64,000 nt of DNA from the NCBI RefSeq assembly GCF_004959765.1, contig NZ_SJZD01000002.1, positions 352,653 to 416,652 of the forward strand, in the 5' to 3' direction. The first letter of the stretch is position 1; every line of letters starts with the position of its first letter. The stretch is from Flavobacterium sp. H122. GTDB taxonomy: Bacteria; Bacteroidota; Bacteroidia; Flavobacteriales; Flavobacteriaceae. This document shows positions 25,517 through 34,343 of the stretch, piece by piece. The notes below the pieces were generated by a model. That model did not search any database, was not told the origin of the DNA, and was given only the letters and a program-made list of their open reading frames with translations. A program made the translations under genes and the position numbers.

Positions 25517-26242
25517 ATGACTCATAATAATTGTAAACTAAGTGTTAATATCAACAAGATAGCGACTCTGAGAAATTCACGTGGCGGAAATACGCCAAAT
25601 GTGGTAGAAGCTGCAAAACGTATCCAAAGTTTCGGAGCTCACGGCATTACAATTCATCCCCGTCCTGATGAACGTCATATAAAATATCAGGATGCCCGCG
25701 ACTTGAAAGAGGTAGTTTATACCGAATATAATATTGAGGGGAATCCCCAGCATAACTTTATTGATTTGGTATTGGAATGCAAACCCACACAGGTTACTTT
25801 GGTTCCGGATGCTGTTGGAGCGTTGACGTCTAATGCCGGTTGGGATACAATTACCCATCAGGCTTATTTAAAAGAAGTGATTGCCGAGTTCCAAAGAAAC
25901 GGAATCAGAACTTCAATATTTGTGGATCCTGTTTTGAAAATGATTGAAGGTGCAAAAGAAACCGGAACAGACAGGATTGAGTTGTATACTGAAAGTTTTG
26001 CGCATGAATATGGTTTGGGTAATAAAGACGGAATTTTACCTTATGTTGATGTGGCTAAATTAGCCAATGAATTGGGTTTGGGAATTAATGCCGGCCATGA
26101 TTTGAGTTTGGACAATATTGAATTTTTTAATCAAAATATACCGGGATTACTGGAAGTGTCTATTGGGCATGCTTTAATTTCTGAATCGTTGTATTTGGGA
26201 TTGGAAAATGTGGTGCAGATGTATCTTCAAAAATTAAGATAA
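25517..26242 (+). CDS. pdxJ: Pyridoxine 5'-phosphate synthase
   Basis: 241 residues, a TIM barrel that condenses 1-deoxyxylulose-5-phosphate and 3-amino-2-oxopropyl phosphate to pyridoxine-5'-phosphate (DXP-dependent vitamin B6 route). The signature is intact: LSVNINKIATLRNSRGGNTPN, GAHGITIHPRPDERHIKYQD, then ELYTESFAHEYG, GLGINAGHDLSLDN and LLEVSIGHALISESLYLGLE. The stop codon is directly followed by the ATG of the hydrolase gene, so they form an operon. Confidence 0.96.
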   Translation: MTHNNCKLSVNINKIATLRNSRGGNTPNVVEAAKRIQSFGAHGITIHPRPDERHIKYQDARDLKEVVYTEYNIEGNPQHNFIDLVLECKPTQVTLVPDAVGALTSNAGWDTITHQAYLKEVIAEFQRNGIRTSIFVDPVLKMIEGAKETGTDRIELYTESFAHEYGLGNKDGILPYVDVAKLANELGLGINAGHDLSLDNIEFFNQNIPGLLEVSIGHALISESLYLGLENVVQMYLQKLR

Positions 26243-27016
26243 ATGACTTCAATTTTGCATAGTAATATTATAGGTCTAGGAAAGCCTTTGGTAATTATTC
26301 ACGGCTTTCTCGGAATGTCAGACAATTGGAAAACTTTGGCAGGGCAGTATGCAGAGCAAGGTTTTGAAGTGCATGCAATTGATTTGCGTAATCATGGGAA
26401 GAGTTTTCAAACTTCAGACTGGAGTTATTCTTTTATGGTGCAGGATGTGGTGGATTATTGCAAACACCATAATCTGACAGAAATCTCAGTAATTGGGCAC
26501 TCGATGGGAGGTAAGGCAGCTATGCTTTTAGCGACGACTTATCCTGATTTAGTAGAAAAATTAATTGTGGCGGATATTGGACCAAAATATTATGCGCCAC
26601 ACCATCAAACAATTCTGCAGGCGCTTAATGCGGTTGATTTTTCTGTAAAGCCTTCCCGTGCTGAAGTAGAACAGATAGTGTCGCAATACATAACCGATTT
26701 CGGGACTAAACAATTTTTGCTTAAAAATCTTTACTGGGTTGAGCCAGGACAGTTGGGTTTCAGGTTTAATTTAAAAGTGTTTACTGAAAATCCTTCGGTT
26801 ATAGGTGAAGCTTTGCCATTTGAAAATCAGTTTGTAAAAAAAACCTTATTTTTGCGAGGTGATAAATCGGATTATATTTTGGATTCCGATTTTGAAACTA
26901 TTTATCATCATTTTCCAAATGCGGATGTTGAAACAGTTTCAGATGCAGGACATTGGCTTCATGCTGAGAACCCATCAGAGTTTTTCGAAAAAACGACACG
27001 TTTTTTGACTAAATAA
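26243..27016 (+). CDS. Alpha/beta hydrolase (YbfF-like esterase)
   Basis: 257 residues. LVIIHGFLGMSDNWKTLA contains the oxyanion-hole HGF, VIGHSMGGKAAM is the nucleophile elbow, and the catalytic histidine is in SDAGHWLHAENP. This matches the YbfF acyl-CoA/short ester hydrolase type. No signal peptide, so cytoplasmic. The physiological substrate is unknown. It follows pdxJ without a gap and is 18 bases ahead of the membrane protein gene. Confidence 0.9.
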   Translation: MTSILHSNIIGLGKPLVIIHGFLGMSDNWKTLAGQYAEQGFEVHAIDLRNHGKSFQTSDWSYSFMVQDVVDYCKHHNLTEISVIGHSMGGKAAMLLATTYPDLVEKLIVADIGPKYYAPHHQTILQALNAVDFSVKPSRAEVEQIVSQYITDFGTKQFLLKNLYWVEPGQLGFRFNLKVFTENPSVIGEALPFENQFVKKTLFLRGDKSDYILDSDFETIYHHFPNADVETVSDAGHWLHAENPSEFFEKTTRFLTK

Positions 27017-27034
27017 TTAACAAAAACAAATAGA

Positions 27035-27373
27035 ATGAAAATTTTACAAAGACTTTTAATTTCAACAATCATAGTAATATTGTTGTCTTATTTTTTAACA
27101 GGTGTGCAGGTAGATAAAATTACAACCGCAGTAATTGTAGCAGTAGTTTTAGGTTTGCTGAATACTTTCCTGAAGCCAATTTTGGTTTTCTTCACATTAC
27201 CTATAACGGTTTTTACACTGGGCTTGTTCCTTTTGGTGATTAATGCAGGTATGGTGCTGTTGTGCAGTAAGTTGGTCGATGGGTTTACTATCGAGTCTTT
27301 CGGTACTGCGTTTATTTTTAGTATCCTTTTGTCGGTTTCGCAATGGATATTATATAAGTTTATAAAAGACTAA
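27035..27373 (+). CDS. YvlD-like membrane protein (phage holin family 4)
   Basis: 112 residues with four predicted membrane helices. VVLGLLNTFLKPILVFFTLPITVFTLGLFLLVINAGMVLLCSKLVDGF carries the N-x-x-L-K-P ... P-x-x-x-x-T-L-G-L-F signature of PF04020. Despite the family name, these are chromosomal proteins and no phage genes are near. Function is not known; a role in envelope stress has been proposed for relatives. Last gene of the pdxJ unit. Confidence 0.87.
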   Translation: MKILQRLLISTIIVILLSYFLTGVQVDKITTAVIVAVVLGLLNTFLKPILVFFTLPITVFTLGLFLLVINAGMVLLCSKLVDGFTIESFGTAFIFSILLSVSQWILYKFIKD

Positions 27374-27405
27374 AAATTAGCAAGTTAATTTTAATAAAAT
27401 AAAAT

Positions 27406-27435
27406 TTGTTGGGTGGTATAAAATATGTAATTTTG
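27406..27435 (+). promoter_or_regulatory. Promoter of trigger factor gene, embedded in a palindrome
   Basis: TTG (27406-27408), 19 bases, TAATTTTG (27428-27435): both Flavobacterium elements. A perfect 8-bp inverted repeat, TTGGGTGG (27409-27416) and CCACCCAA (27436-27443), brackets the spacer and -7 box. Confidence 0.75.
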
Positions 27436-27468
27436 CCACCCAATTTTAGTACGTAAAAAATCTACATA

Positions 27469-28797
27469 ATGAATATTACAAAAACGAATATCGATGCGTT
27501 AAACGCAGTGGTAACTGTAGAAGTTGCAAAGAATGATTATGCTGATCAGGTAGAGAAGGTTTTGCAAAACTACCGTAAAAATGCTAATATCCCTGGTTTC
27601 CGTAAAGGAGCTGTGCCTATGTCATTAGTGCAAAAGCAATATGGTAAGGCTGTTCTTGCTGAGGAAGTTAACAAGTTGATTCAAGAAGCTTTAAATAAAT
27701 TTTTAGTTGAAGAAAAATTAGATATTTTAGGAAATCCACTTCCAAAATTTTCTGAAGAATTAGATTTAAATGCAGATGATTTCAAATTTGAATTTGAAAT
27801 TGGTTTAGCTCCTGAATTTGATGTAAAACTTGACGGTAAAAACGATTTGACTTACTACAAAATTGTAGCTGATGACAAATTGTTAGATGAACAAGTTGCT
27901 AGAATTCAAAAGCAATTTGGTAAAATGATTGCTAAAGTAGAAATTGCTGAAGGTGACGATATCCGTGGTACTTTCGTTAATGAAGAAAAAGGAATCAACA
28001 AACCGGCTCAAATCACTTTAGATATTTTTGAAAATAAAGCTGTAGCTAAATCATTCATCGGTAAAAAAGCAGGTGACGTTGTTGCAGTTCCTACTAAAGG
28101 TTTGTTCAATGATGATCATAAATTAATGGATTATATGGGTGTAGGTCATGATGATGTACACGGTTTGGATATTACTGTTGATTTTACAATTGAAGAAGTT
28201 ACTACAACTGAACCAGCTGAATTAAACCAGGAATTATTTGATAAATTATTTGGTGCTGGTAATGTTTCTTCAGTAGAAGAAGTAAAAGCAAAAATTAAAG
28301 AAGATGCAGAGAAGACTTTTGCGCAACAAGCTGATCAAAAATTCTACAACGATACTACAGAATATTTAATCAATGCTCACCAAGTTGAGTTACCAGCAGA
28401 ATTCTTAAAAAGATGGATTCAAACTGTAGGTGAAACTCCGTTGTCTGCTGAGCAGGCTGAAGCAGAATATGCAAAATCAGAAAATGGTTTACGTTACCAG
28501 TTAATCGAAAGTAAAATCATTACTTTAAATAATTTACAAGTTACTTTTGATGATTTAAAAGCGTATGCCGGTGATATCATCAGAAAACAAATGGCACAAT
28601 TTGGTCAGTTGGATCCTTCACAGGAAGATGTTGATAACATTGTAAGCCGAGTAATGACAAACCAAGAAGAAGTTCGTCGTTTATCTGAGCAAGTAATGAG
28701 CGAAAGAATATTAAATGTGTTTAAAGATAAATTAAACGCTGCAACAAAAGAAGTTACTTACGATGAGTTCATCAAAGCAATGTATGGTGAAATCTAA
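27469..28797 (+). CDS. tig: Trigger factor
   Basis: 442 residues. Ribosome-associated chaperone. The N-terminal ribosome-binding loop IPGFRKGAVPMSLVQKQYG is a variant of GFRKGKVP, with Ala where Lys is usual. A middle domain (about 150-245) corresponds to the FKBP-type part but lacks obvious active-site aromatic residues; the rest is the helical substrate-cradling domain. Codon usage is strongly biased (highly expressed). It leads a cluster with clpP and clpX, as in many bacteria, but is separated from clpP by a terminator. Confidence 0.95.
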   Translation: MNITKTNIDALNAVVTVEVAKNDYADQVEKVLQNYRKNANIPGFRKGAVPMSLVQKQYGKAVLAEEVNKLIQEALNKFLVEEKLDILGNPLPKFSEELDLNADDFKFEFEIGLAPEFDVKLDGKNDLTYYKIVADDKLLDEQVARIQKQFGKMIAKVEIAEGDDIRGTFVNEEKGINKPAQITLDIFENKAVAKSFIGKKAGDVVAVPTKGLFNDDHKLMDYMGVGHDDVHGLDITVDFTIEEVTTTEPAELNQELFDKLFGAGNVSSVEEVKAKIKEDAEKTFAQQADQKFYNDTTEYLINAHQVELPAEFLKRWIQTVGETPLSAEQAEAEYAKSENGLRYQLIESKIITLNNLQVTFDDLKAYAGDIIRKQMAQFGQLDPSQEDVDNIVSRVMTNQEEVRRLSEQVMSERILNVFKDKLNAATKEVTYDEFIKAMYGEI

Positions 28798-28818
28798 TAC
28801 ATAAAATTCTTATATTTG

Positions 28819-28849
28819 AGCGTCAAATGAAATATTTGGCGCTTTTTTT
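28819..28849 (+). terminator. Terminator after tig
   Basis: AGCGTCAAAT / ATTTGGCGCT stem of 10 bp including one G-T pair, 5-base loop, followed by T7. Confidence 0.82.
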
Positions 28850-28950
28850 ATAGACAAAATGGCATAGTTTTAAAAACGGTACAACGTTTGACTTCTATTT
28901 TATATCTATAATAATAAATAAGAATTAACGTATAAAAATAAACTTCTACT

Positions 28951-29607
28951 ATGAACTACGGAAAAGAATTTAAAAAATATGCTACCAAGCATCACGGAGT
29001 TAACAGTATGTATTACGACAAAATCGTAAATAGTATGACTCCTTATGTTATTGAAGAACGTCAGCTTAATGTATCTCAGTTAGACGTGTTTTCGCGTTTA
29101 ATGATGGATAGAATTATCTTTTTGGGTACAGGGGTTGATGATTATGTGGCAAATATTATCCAGGCACAATTATTGTTTTTAGAAAGTGTTGATGCTTCTA
29201 AAGATATACAAATTTATATTAACTCTCCGGGTGGAAGTGTGTATGCAGGTTTAGGGATTTACGATACGATGCAGTTCGTAAAACCTGATGTGGCAACAAT
29301 TTGTACAGGTATGGCCGCTTCAATGGGAGCAGTATTGTTATGTGCAGGTGCAGATGGGAAACGTTCGGCTTTACCGCACTCAAGAGTAATGATTCATCAG
29401 CCGTCAGGTGGTGCACAAGGTGTTGCAACTGATATGGAAATCAACTTGAAAGAAATGTTGAAGTTGAAAGACGAATTATATGAAATCATTTCGAAACACT
29501 CAAAACAACCTTTTGATAAAGTGTTTAAAGATTCTGAACGCGATTATTGGATGAAAGCCGATGAAGCAAAAGAATACGGAATGATTGACGAAGTTTTAAG
29601 AAGATAA
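28951..29607 (+). CDS. clpP: ATP-dependent Clp protease proteolytic subunit
   Basis: 218 residues, serine peptidase S14. The catalytic Ser is in CTGMAASMGAVLLCAG, His in RVMIHQPSGGAQG and Asp in the following acidic helix. INSPGGSVYAGLGIYDTMQF is the handle/oxyanion segment. ClpP forms the two-ring proteolytic chamber fed by ClpX, encoded 71 bases downstream. The N-terminal 40 residues before EERQLNVSQLDVFSRLMMDRIIFLG are longer than in E. coli, as commonly in this phylum. Confidence 0.97.
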   Translation: MNYGKEFKKYATKHHGVNSMYYDKIVNSMTPYVIEERQLNVSQLDVFSRLMMDRIIFLGTGVDDYVANIIQAQLLFLESVDASKDIQIYINSPGGSVYAGLGIYDTMQFVKPDVATICTGMAASMGAVLLCAGADGKRSALPHSRVMIHQPSGGAQGVATDMEINLKEMLKLKDELYEIISKHSKQPFDKVFKDSERDYWMKADEAKEYGMIDEVLRR

Positions 29608-29613
29608 TTTTAA

Positions 29614-29673
29614 AGTAATTAGTGAATAGTAAATAGTGAGAAGCTAATTACTAATCACTTTTTACTAATTACT
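29614..29673. repeat. Imperfect palindrome between clpP and clpX
   Basis: The ends AGTAATTAGT and ACTAATTACT are a perfect 10-bp inverted repeat; the interior contains further copies of related TTAGT/ACTAA words. It fills nearly all of the intergenic space. Confidence 0.6.
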
Positions 29674-29678
29674 AAAAA

Positions 29679-30911
29679 ATGGCAAAAGAAATTTTAGAAT
29701 GTTCCTTCTGTGGAAGAAGAAAACCTGAAACAAATTTGTTGATTGCCGGTATTGACGCTCATATTTGTGATCGTTGTATCGAGCAGGCTCACGGTATTGT
29801 TTTGGAAGAATTAAAAGCAAGCGGACTGTCTAAACAGGTTTCTGATTTGGTGTTGAAAAAGCCAAAAGAAATCAGAGCTTTTTTGGATAAATATGTAATC
29901 GGGCAGGACCAGACAAAAAAAGTGATGTCGGTTGCAGTATATAATCACTACAAAAGATTATTGCAGCAGGATCACGGTGATGATGTTGAAATTGAAAAAT
30001 CAAACATCATTATGGTCGGACAAACTGGTACAGGTAAGACTTTAGTGGCTAAAACTATTGCAAAAATGCTTGATGTGCCTCTTGCTATTGTTGATGCAAC
30101 AGTGTTGACAGAAGCTGGTTATGTAGGTGAGGACGTGGAAAGTATTTTAACACGTTTGCTGCAGGCTGCCGATTATGATGTGCCTAAAGCAGAACGCGGA
30201 ATCGTTTTTATTGATGAAATTGATAAAATTGCCCGTAAGAGTGATAATCCGTCAATTACACGTGATGTATCCGGTGAAGGAGTGCAGCAGGCCTTGCTGA
30301 AATTGTTGGAAGGAACAGTAGTGAATGTACCGCCTAAAGGTGGGCGTAAGCATCCTGATCAAAAATTTGTTGAAGTTAATACCAAAGACATCTTGTTTAT
30401 CGCAGGAGGTGCTTTTGATGGTATCGAGCGTATTATTTCAAAACGTTTGAACCGTCAGGCAATGGGATTTGGTGCTTCAAAAGAAACAGATAAAATTGAT
30501 GAAACCAATTTGCTGCAATATATTGTGCCAAAAGACGTAAAAGATTTTGGATTGATTCCTGAAATCATTGGTCGTTTACCTGTTTTAACACATATGGATC
30601 CTTTAGACAGAGAAACATTACGTGCTATTTTGACAGAGCCGAAAAATGCTTTGATCAAGCAGTATAAGAAACTTTTTGCTATGGATGAAATTGAGTTTTC
30701 AATTACTGATGAGGCATTGGATTATATTGTCGATAAAGCTTTGGAATACAAATTAGGGGCGCGTGGACTGCGTTCGCTTTGTGAGGCTATTTTAACTGAT
30801 GCTATGTATGAAATACCAGGTTCTGATGAAAAAGAGCTTCATATAGATAAGCATTATGTGGAAACTGCCTTGACAAAAAATTTATTAAAGCGTTTAGAAA
30901 TCGCATCATAA
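29679..30911 (+). CDS. clpX: ATP-dependent Clp protease ATP-binding subunit ClpX
   Basis: 410 residues. N-terminal zinc-binding domain with four cysteines (ECSFCGRRK and HICDRCIEQ), AAA+ domain with Walker [13 protein letters not shown], Walker [12 protein letters not shown], sensor and arginine finger regions ([11 protein letters not shown]) and the C-terminal small domain ([17 protein letters not shown]). The ClpP-binding IGF-type loop is expected in the AMGFGASKE region. Unfolds substrates for ClpP. The operon is closed by a terminator. Confidence 0.97.
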   Translation: MAKEILECSFCGRRKPETNLLIAGIDAHICDRCIEQAHGIVLEELKASGLSKQVSDLVLKKPKEIRAFLDKYVIGQDQTKKVMSVAVYNHYKRLLQQDHGDDVEIEKSNIIMVGQTGTGKTLVAKTIAKMLDVPLAIVDATVLTEAGYVGEDVESILTRLLQAADYDVPKAERGIVFIDEIDKIARKSDNPSITRDVSGEGVQQALLKLLEGTVVNVPPKGGRKHPDQKFVEVNTKDILFIAGGAFDGIERIISKRLNRQAMGFGASKETDKIDETNLLQYIVPKDVKDFGLIPEIIGRLPVLTHMDPLDRETLRAILTEPKNALIKQYKKLFAMDEIEFSITDEALDYIVDKALEYKLGARGLRSLCEAILTDAMYEIPGSDEKELHIDKHYVETALTKNLLKRLEIAS

Positions 30912-30941
30912 AAAAAGCCCTGATCATTCAGGGCTTTTTTT
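30912..30941. terminator. Bidirectional terminator between clpX and the OmpA/PD40 gene
   Basis: AAAGCCCTGA / TCAGGGCTTT stem with TCAT loop, A run on the left and T run on the right; serves both converging genes. Confidence 0.9.
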
Positions 30942-30968
30942 CCAATCAAATAAAAAAAACTTAAAGAT

Positions 30969-32546
30969 TTATTTAGCAATCAAAAATTCAATGCGTCTGT
31001 CTTTTTCGTATTCCGTGTCAGTACAATTTCCGGTACATTTGGATAGAAGCTGTGTTTCTCCGTAGCCTTTTGAAACAATACGGTCTTTGGAAATCCCTTT
31101 CTTTATTAAATACTCCAATGCGGCTCCAGCTCTTTTGTCAGATAAAATCAAATTATATTGATCAGAACCTCTGGAATCTGTATGTGCGTTGATGGTAATT
31201 TTCATTTCAGGATTAAGAGTCAAAACATCATAAACTTTGTTTAAAGACAAAGTAGATTCTTTTTTTAATGAAGCTTTATTGTAATCGAAATAAATGTGTT
31301 CGATTAAAATGTTTGTTGTGGTTACTTCAGCTTTCTTTTGTTCCAATGCTATGTCTGTTTGTGTATTTCCGACTGTGCTTTTCACAGGTAGTGTAAAATC
31401 AAGATAGCCGTCTTTTTTTGCAGTTATGGTATAGCTTTCCAATGGAACCACATCAAAAGCAAAGCTTCCGTTTTCAGTAGTAAACTGTTTTGCAATTTCA
31501 TTGCCGTCTGCGTCAATTAAGGAAACCAATGTATTGGGTAGGGCTATTTTGCTGTTTTTTTCATAAGCAATACCGTTTAGTCCATTGGTTTGCTTTTCAA
31601 ATCCAAATTTGTAAATATCGTATGATCCTTTAGAATTATTGCGGTTGGATGTCACAAAACCCATTTTTTTTGTTGCCAGTATGAAAGCGACTTCATCAGC
31701 TGCAGTATTTAATGTTTTGCCAAGATTTATAGGTTGTGTGAACGATTTTTTTCTGATTCTGGAAACAAAAACGTCCTGGCCTCCATAACCGGAATGTCCG
31801 TTTGATGAGAAAAACAAGTCGTTGTCAGGCGAAGTGTAAGGAAACTTCTCGTCAGCAGCAGTGTTTATTTCCTTACCTAAATTTTTTGGGTTGGAAGGTG
31901 TGCCGTTTTCATCTAAATCAGCTGTGTATAGATCATACCCGCCAAAACCTCCTGGCATATTTGATGAAAAGTAAATTTTCTTTCCGTCAGCAGATACGCA
32001 AGGATTTTCAATGGAATAATCAGTGTTGCTGAAAGTAACTAATTCTTTTTTTATCCAGGCGTTGCTGCAACGGCATGTCTCGTCAAAAGAAGCTTTATAT
32101 AATTGATAGTTTTTTGAATTTCCCGGTTTGCTGTTTGTATAGTAAACTGTTTTTTGGTCAGGTGAAAAAGAAATACCGGCTTCATTTCCTTCCTCATTTA
32201 AAACGGATGCAAAAAAGTAAGGGTGCGATAAATTTCCTTTATTGTCTATGTTTATGCAGTAAAGACTGTTGTATGGTGAATTGGTGTTTGCATCTTTGCC
32301 CGCGCCTATAGCGCCGGTTTTTCTCGATGAATACATAATGTATTTATTCATGAAGAATGTGGCTCCGATATCGGATAATGGTGAGTTGATTCCAGTAGAA
32401 AAAACGTCAAACGTATCGTTTAGTTCGATAATAGTTTTTTTGGTTTCAGATATTTCTTCGGGAAGATCTGAATTAATAAAATTATCCTGACTAAAAAGAT
32501 TAGTACTTATCAGCAAAAATATTGCTGAAAAAACTAAATTTTTCAT
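30969..32546 (-). CDS. OmpA family protein with PD40 propeller repeats
   Basis: 525 residues from the ATG at 32546 (upstream ATG would precede the signal peptide). Signal peptide 1-19 (NLFSQ). PD40/TolB-like propeller motifs such as SFSPDQKTVYYTNS, SADGKKIYFSSNMPGGFGGYDLY and SPDNDLFFSSNGHSGYGGQDVF; then a carboxypeptidase-regulatory-like domain (NTLVSLIDADGNEIAKQFTTENGSFAF) and a C-terminal OmpA domain with INAHTDSRGSDQYNLILSDKRA, which binds peptidoglycan. The architecture resembles PorE-type proteins of the T9SS, but it is also common in other Bacteroidota envelope proteins, so no symbol is given. Confidence 0.9.
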   Translation of the reverse strand: MKNLVFSAIFLLISTNLFSQDNFINSDLPEEISETKKTIIELNDTFDVFSTGINSPLSDIGATFFMNKYIMYSSRKTGAIGAGKDANTNSPYNSLYCINIDNKGNLSHPYFFASVLNEEGNEAGISFSPDQKTVYYTNSKPGNSKNYQLYKASFDETCRCSNAWIKKELVTFSNTDYSIENPCVSADGKKIYFSSNMPGGFGGYDLYTADLDENGTPSNPKNLGKEINTAADEKFPYTSPDNDLFFSSNGHSGYGGQDVFVSRIRKKSFTQPINLGKTLNTAADEVAFILATKKMGFVTSNRNNSKGSYDIYKFGFEKQTNGLNGIAYEKNSKIALPNTLVSLIDADGNEIAKQFTTENGSFAFDVVPLESYTITAKKDGYLDFTLPVKSTVGNTQTDIALEQKKAEVTTTNILIEHIYFDYNKASLKKESTLSLNKVYDVLTLNPEMKITINAHTDSRGSDQYNLILSDKRAGAALEYLIKKGISKDRIVSKGYGETQLLSKCTGNCTDTEYEKDRRIEFLIAK

Positions 32547-32588
32547 TTGCTTTTGGGAGTTTAAGTTTTTGTTTTTGAGAAACTTCCG

Positions 32589-32620
32589 CAAAAGTATGGC
32601 AATGAAGCAGTTAAAACCAA
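32589..32620 (-). promoter_or_regulatory. Promoter of the OmpA/PD40 gene
   Basis: Minus strand TTG, 21 bases, TACTTTTG. It ends about 40 bases before the ATG at 32546. Confidence 0.6.
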
Positions 32621-32736
32621 TTTAATGGATTAAAAACTAAAATAATCGATAAAGTGCCAATTCTCTTTAATGAGACTGGGTTTGAGATTTATTTTGTCGA
32701 CGAAATGATGATAATTATCGATAAAATGCAAAAGGT

Positions 32737-34254
32737 TTATCTGGTTTGCAAAGCAAGAAGATTTTCAAGATAATCTCGTGAGTTGGATAGTCTTGGTATT
32801 TTGTTTTGACCGCCTAATTTTCCTTTTTCTTTCAGCCAGTCATAAAAAAGATTTTCACGGGCAATATTTATTTTCAGCGGATTCAAAGTCATGTTGTTGT
32901 AACGTTTTGCCTCGTAATCCGAATTTAGTGTCTGAATAGTCTCATCAAGTACTTTACTGAAGTGTTCTATGTTTTCGGGTTGTTTCTTGAATTCAATTAT
33001 CCATTCATGTGCTCCCTTTTCTTTGCCGTTCATAAAAATAGGAGCTACAGTGTAATCAATTACTTCAGTATTGGTGATTTGGCATGCCTTTGCCAGTGCC
33101 ATATCAGTATTTTCAACCATCAGCTCCTCTCCAAAAACATTGATATGATGTTTGGTACGTCCCGTGATTTTTATGCGGTAAGGTTTTAAAGAGGTAAAAC
33201 GGACAGTGTCGCCTATCATATATCGCCATAAACCGGAATTGGTTGTAATTACAACAGCGTAATTTTTATTAAGCTCTACTTCAGCCAGTCTTATTACTTT
33301 TTGATAAGGAGTGCCAAAAGTTTCCATAGGGATAAACTCATAGAAAATTCCGTAATCGAGCATTAATAATAAATCATTGGAATGGTTCAGATCCTGAATG
33401 GCAAAGAAACCTTCCGATGCATTGTAGATTTCATAATATTTGAAATCATCATTTGGCAGTATCTTTTTGTATTGTTCGCGATACGGTTCAAAACTTACAC
33501 CGCCATGAAAATAAACTTCTAAATTCGGCCAGATTTCAAACAGATTCTCTGTTTTCGTTTCTTCCAGAAGTTTGTTTAATAATACCATCATCCAGGAAGG
33601 AACACCTGCAAAACTGGTCACATTCTCTACTTTTGTTTCGTTGACAATAGCCATCAGTTTGGTTTCCCATTCGCTCATCAGCGATGTTTTGTTGCTGGGA
33701 GTACTGCTGAATTCAGCCCAGAAAGGCATGTTGTCAATTAATATAGCAGACAAATCCCCGAAGAAAGTGTTGTTGTCCTCGTACAATTGTTTGCTGCCGC
33801 CTAATCGAAGACTTTTTCCGGTAAATAGCTGCGAGTTCTCATTATTGTTTAAATACAAACACAGCAAATCTTTACTTCCTTTGTAATGGCAGTTTTCCAA
33901 GGCATCACTGCTTACCGGAATAAATTTGCTTTTAGCATTGGTTGTACCGCTTGATTTCGCAAACCATTTAATAGGCTGGTTCCAAAAAACATTCTGTTCT
34001 CCTTTGCGGGTGCGTTCAATAAGCGGCTCTAAATCTTCATAACTGGATACCGGAACACGCTCCTGAAAAGTGTGGTAACTCTTAACCGATTGAAAATCGT
34101 AATCCTTTCCCAATATCGTATTTTCTGCCTGACGGATTAAATTCATCAGCAGTTCTTCCTGTACTTCATTTGGGTATTTTAAGAACAGTTCAATTTCATG
34201 AATACGTTGTTTTAAGACCCAGGAAGCGATAGAATTTATTATTGGTAGAGGCAT
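32737..34254 (-). CDS. GH3 auxin-responsive promoter family protein (acyl-adenylate ligase fold)
   Basis: 505 residues. The protein has the GH3 features: an SSGTTNAKSKFIPVS adenylation motif, SFAGVPSWMMVLLNKL, EIYNASEGFFAIQD, a second adenine-binding region LWRYMIGDTVRFTS and IKITGRTKHHINVFGEELMVE towards the hinge. In plants GH3 enzymes conjugate amino acids to jasmonate or auxin; the function of the bacterial members is unknown. No membrane segment. It is divergent from the DUF2797 gene, and the 89-base gap contains a 14-bp tandem repeat. Confidence 0.92.
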   Translation of the reverse strand: MPLPIINSIASWVLKQRIHEIELFLKYPNEVQEELLMNLIRQAENTILGKDYDFQSVKSYHTFQERVPVSSYEDLEPLIERTRKGEQNVFWNQPIKWFAKSSGTTNAKSKFIPVSSDALENCHYKGSKDLLCLYLNNNENSQLFTGKSLRLGGSKQLYEDNNTFFGDLSAILIDNMPFWAEFSSTPSNKTSLMSEWETKLMAIVNETKVENVTSFAGVPSWMMVLLNKLLEETKTENLFEIWPNLEVYFHGGVSFEPYREQYKKILPNDDFKYYEIYNASEGFFAIQDLNHSNDLLLMLDYGIFYEFIPMETFGTPYQKVIRLAEVELNKNYAVVITTNSGLWRYMIGDTVRFTSLKPYRIKITGRTKHHINVFGEELMVENTDMALAKACQITNTEVIDYTVAPIFMNGKEKGAHEWIIEFKKQPENIEHFSKVLDETIQTLNSDYEAKRYNNMTLNPLKINIARENLFYDWLKEKGKLGGQNKIPRLSNSRDYLENLLALQTR

Positions 34255-34313
34255 TTTAATTATGAATTTTGAGTTATGAATTATAACTTTACGCTAAAAT
34301 AGCAATTAAATCC

Positions 34314-34341
34314 AATATCTAAAATCTAATATCTAAAATCT
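34314..34341. repeat. Perfect tandem duplication of 14 bp before the DUF2797 gene
   Basis: AATATCTAAAATCT occurs twice in direct succession and ends 2 bases before the ATG at 34344. Confidence 0.7.
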
Positions 34342-34343
34342 GC

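Noticed and set aside
27035..27373. Prophage remnant suggested by the 'phage holin' family name
   Set aside because: PF04020 members are chromosomal YvlD-like proteins, and no phage genes or att-like repeats are near.
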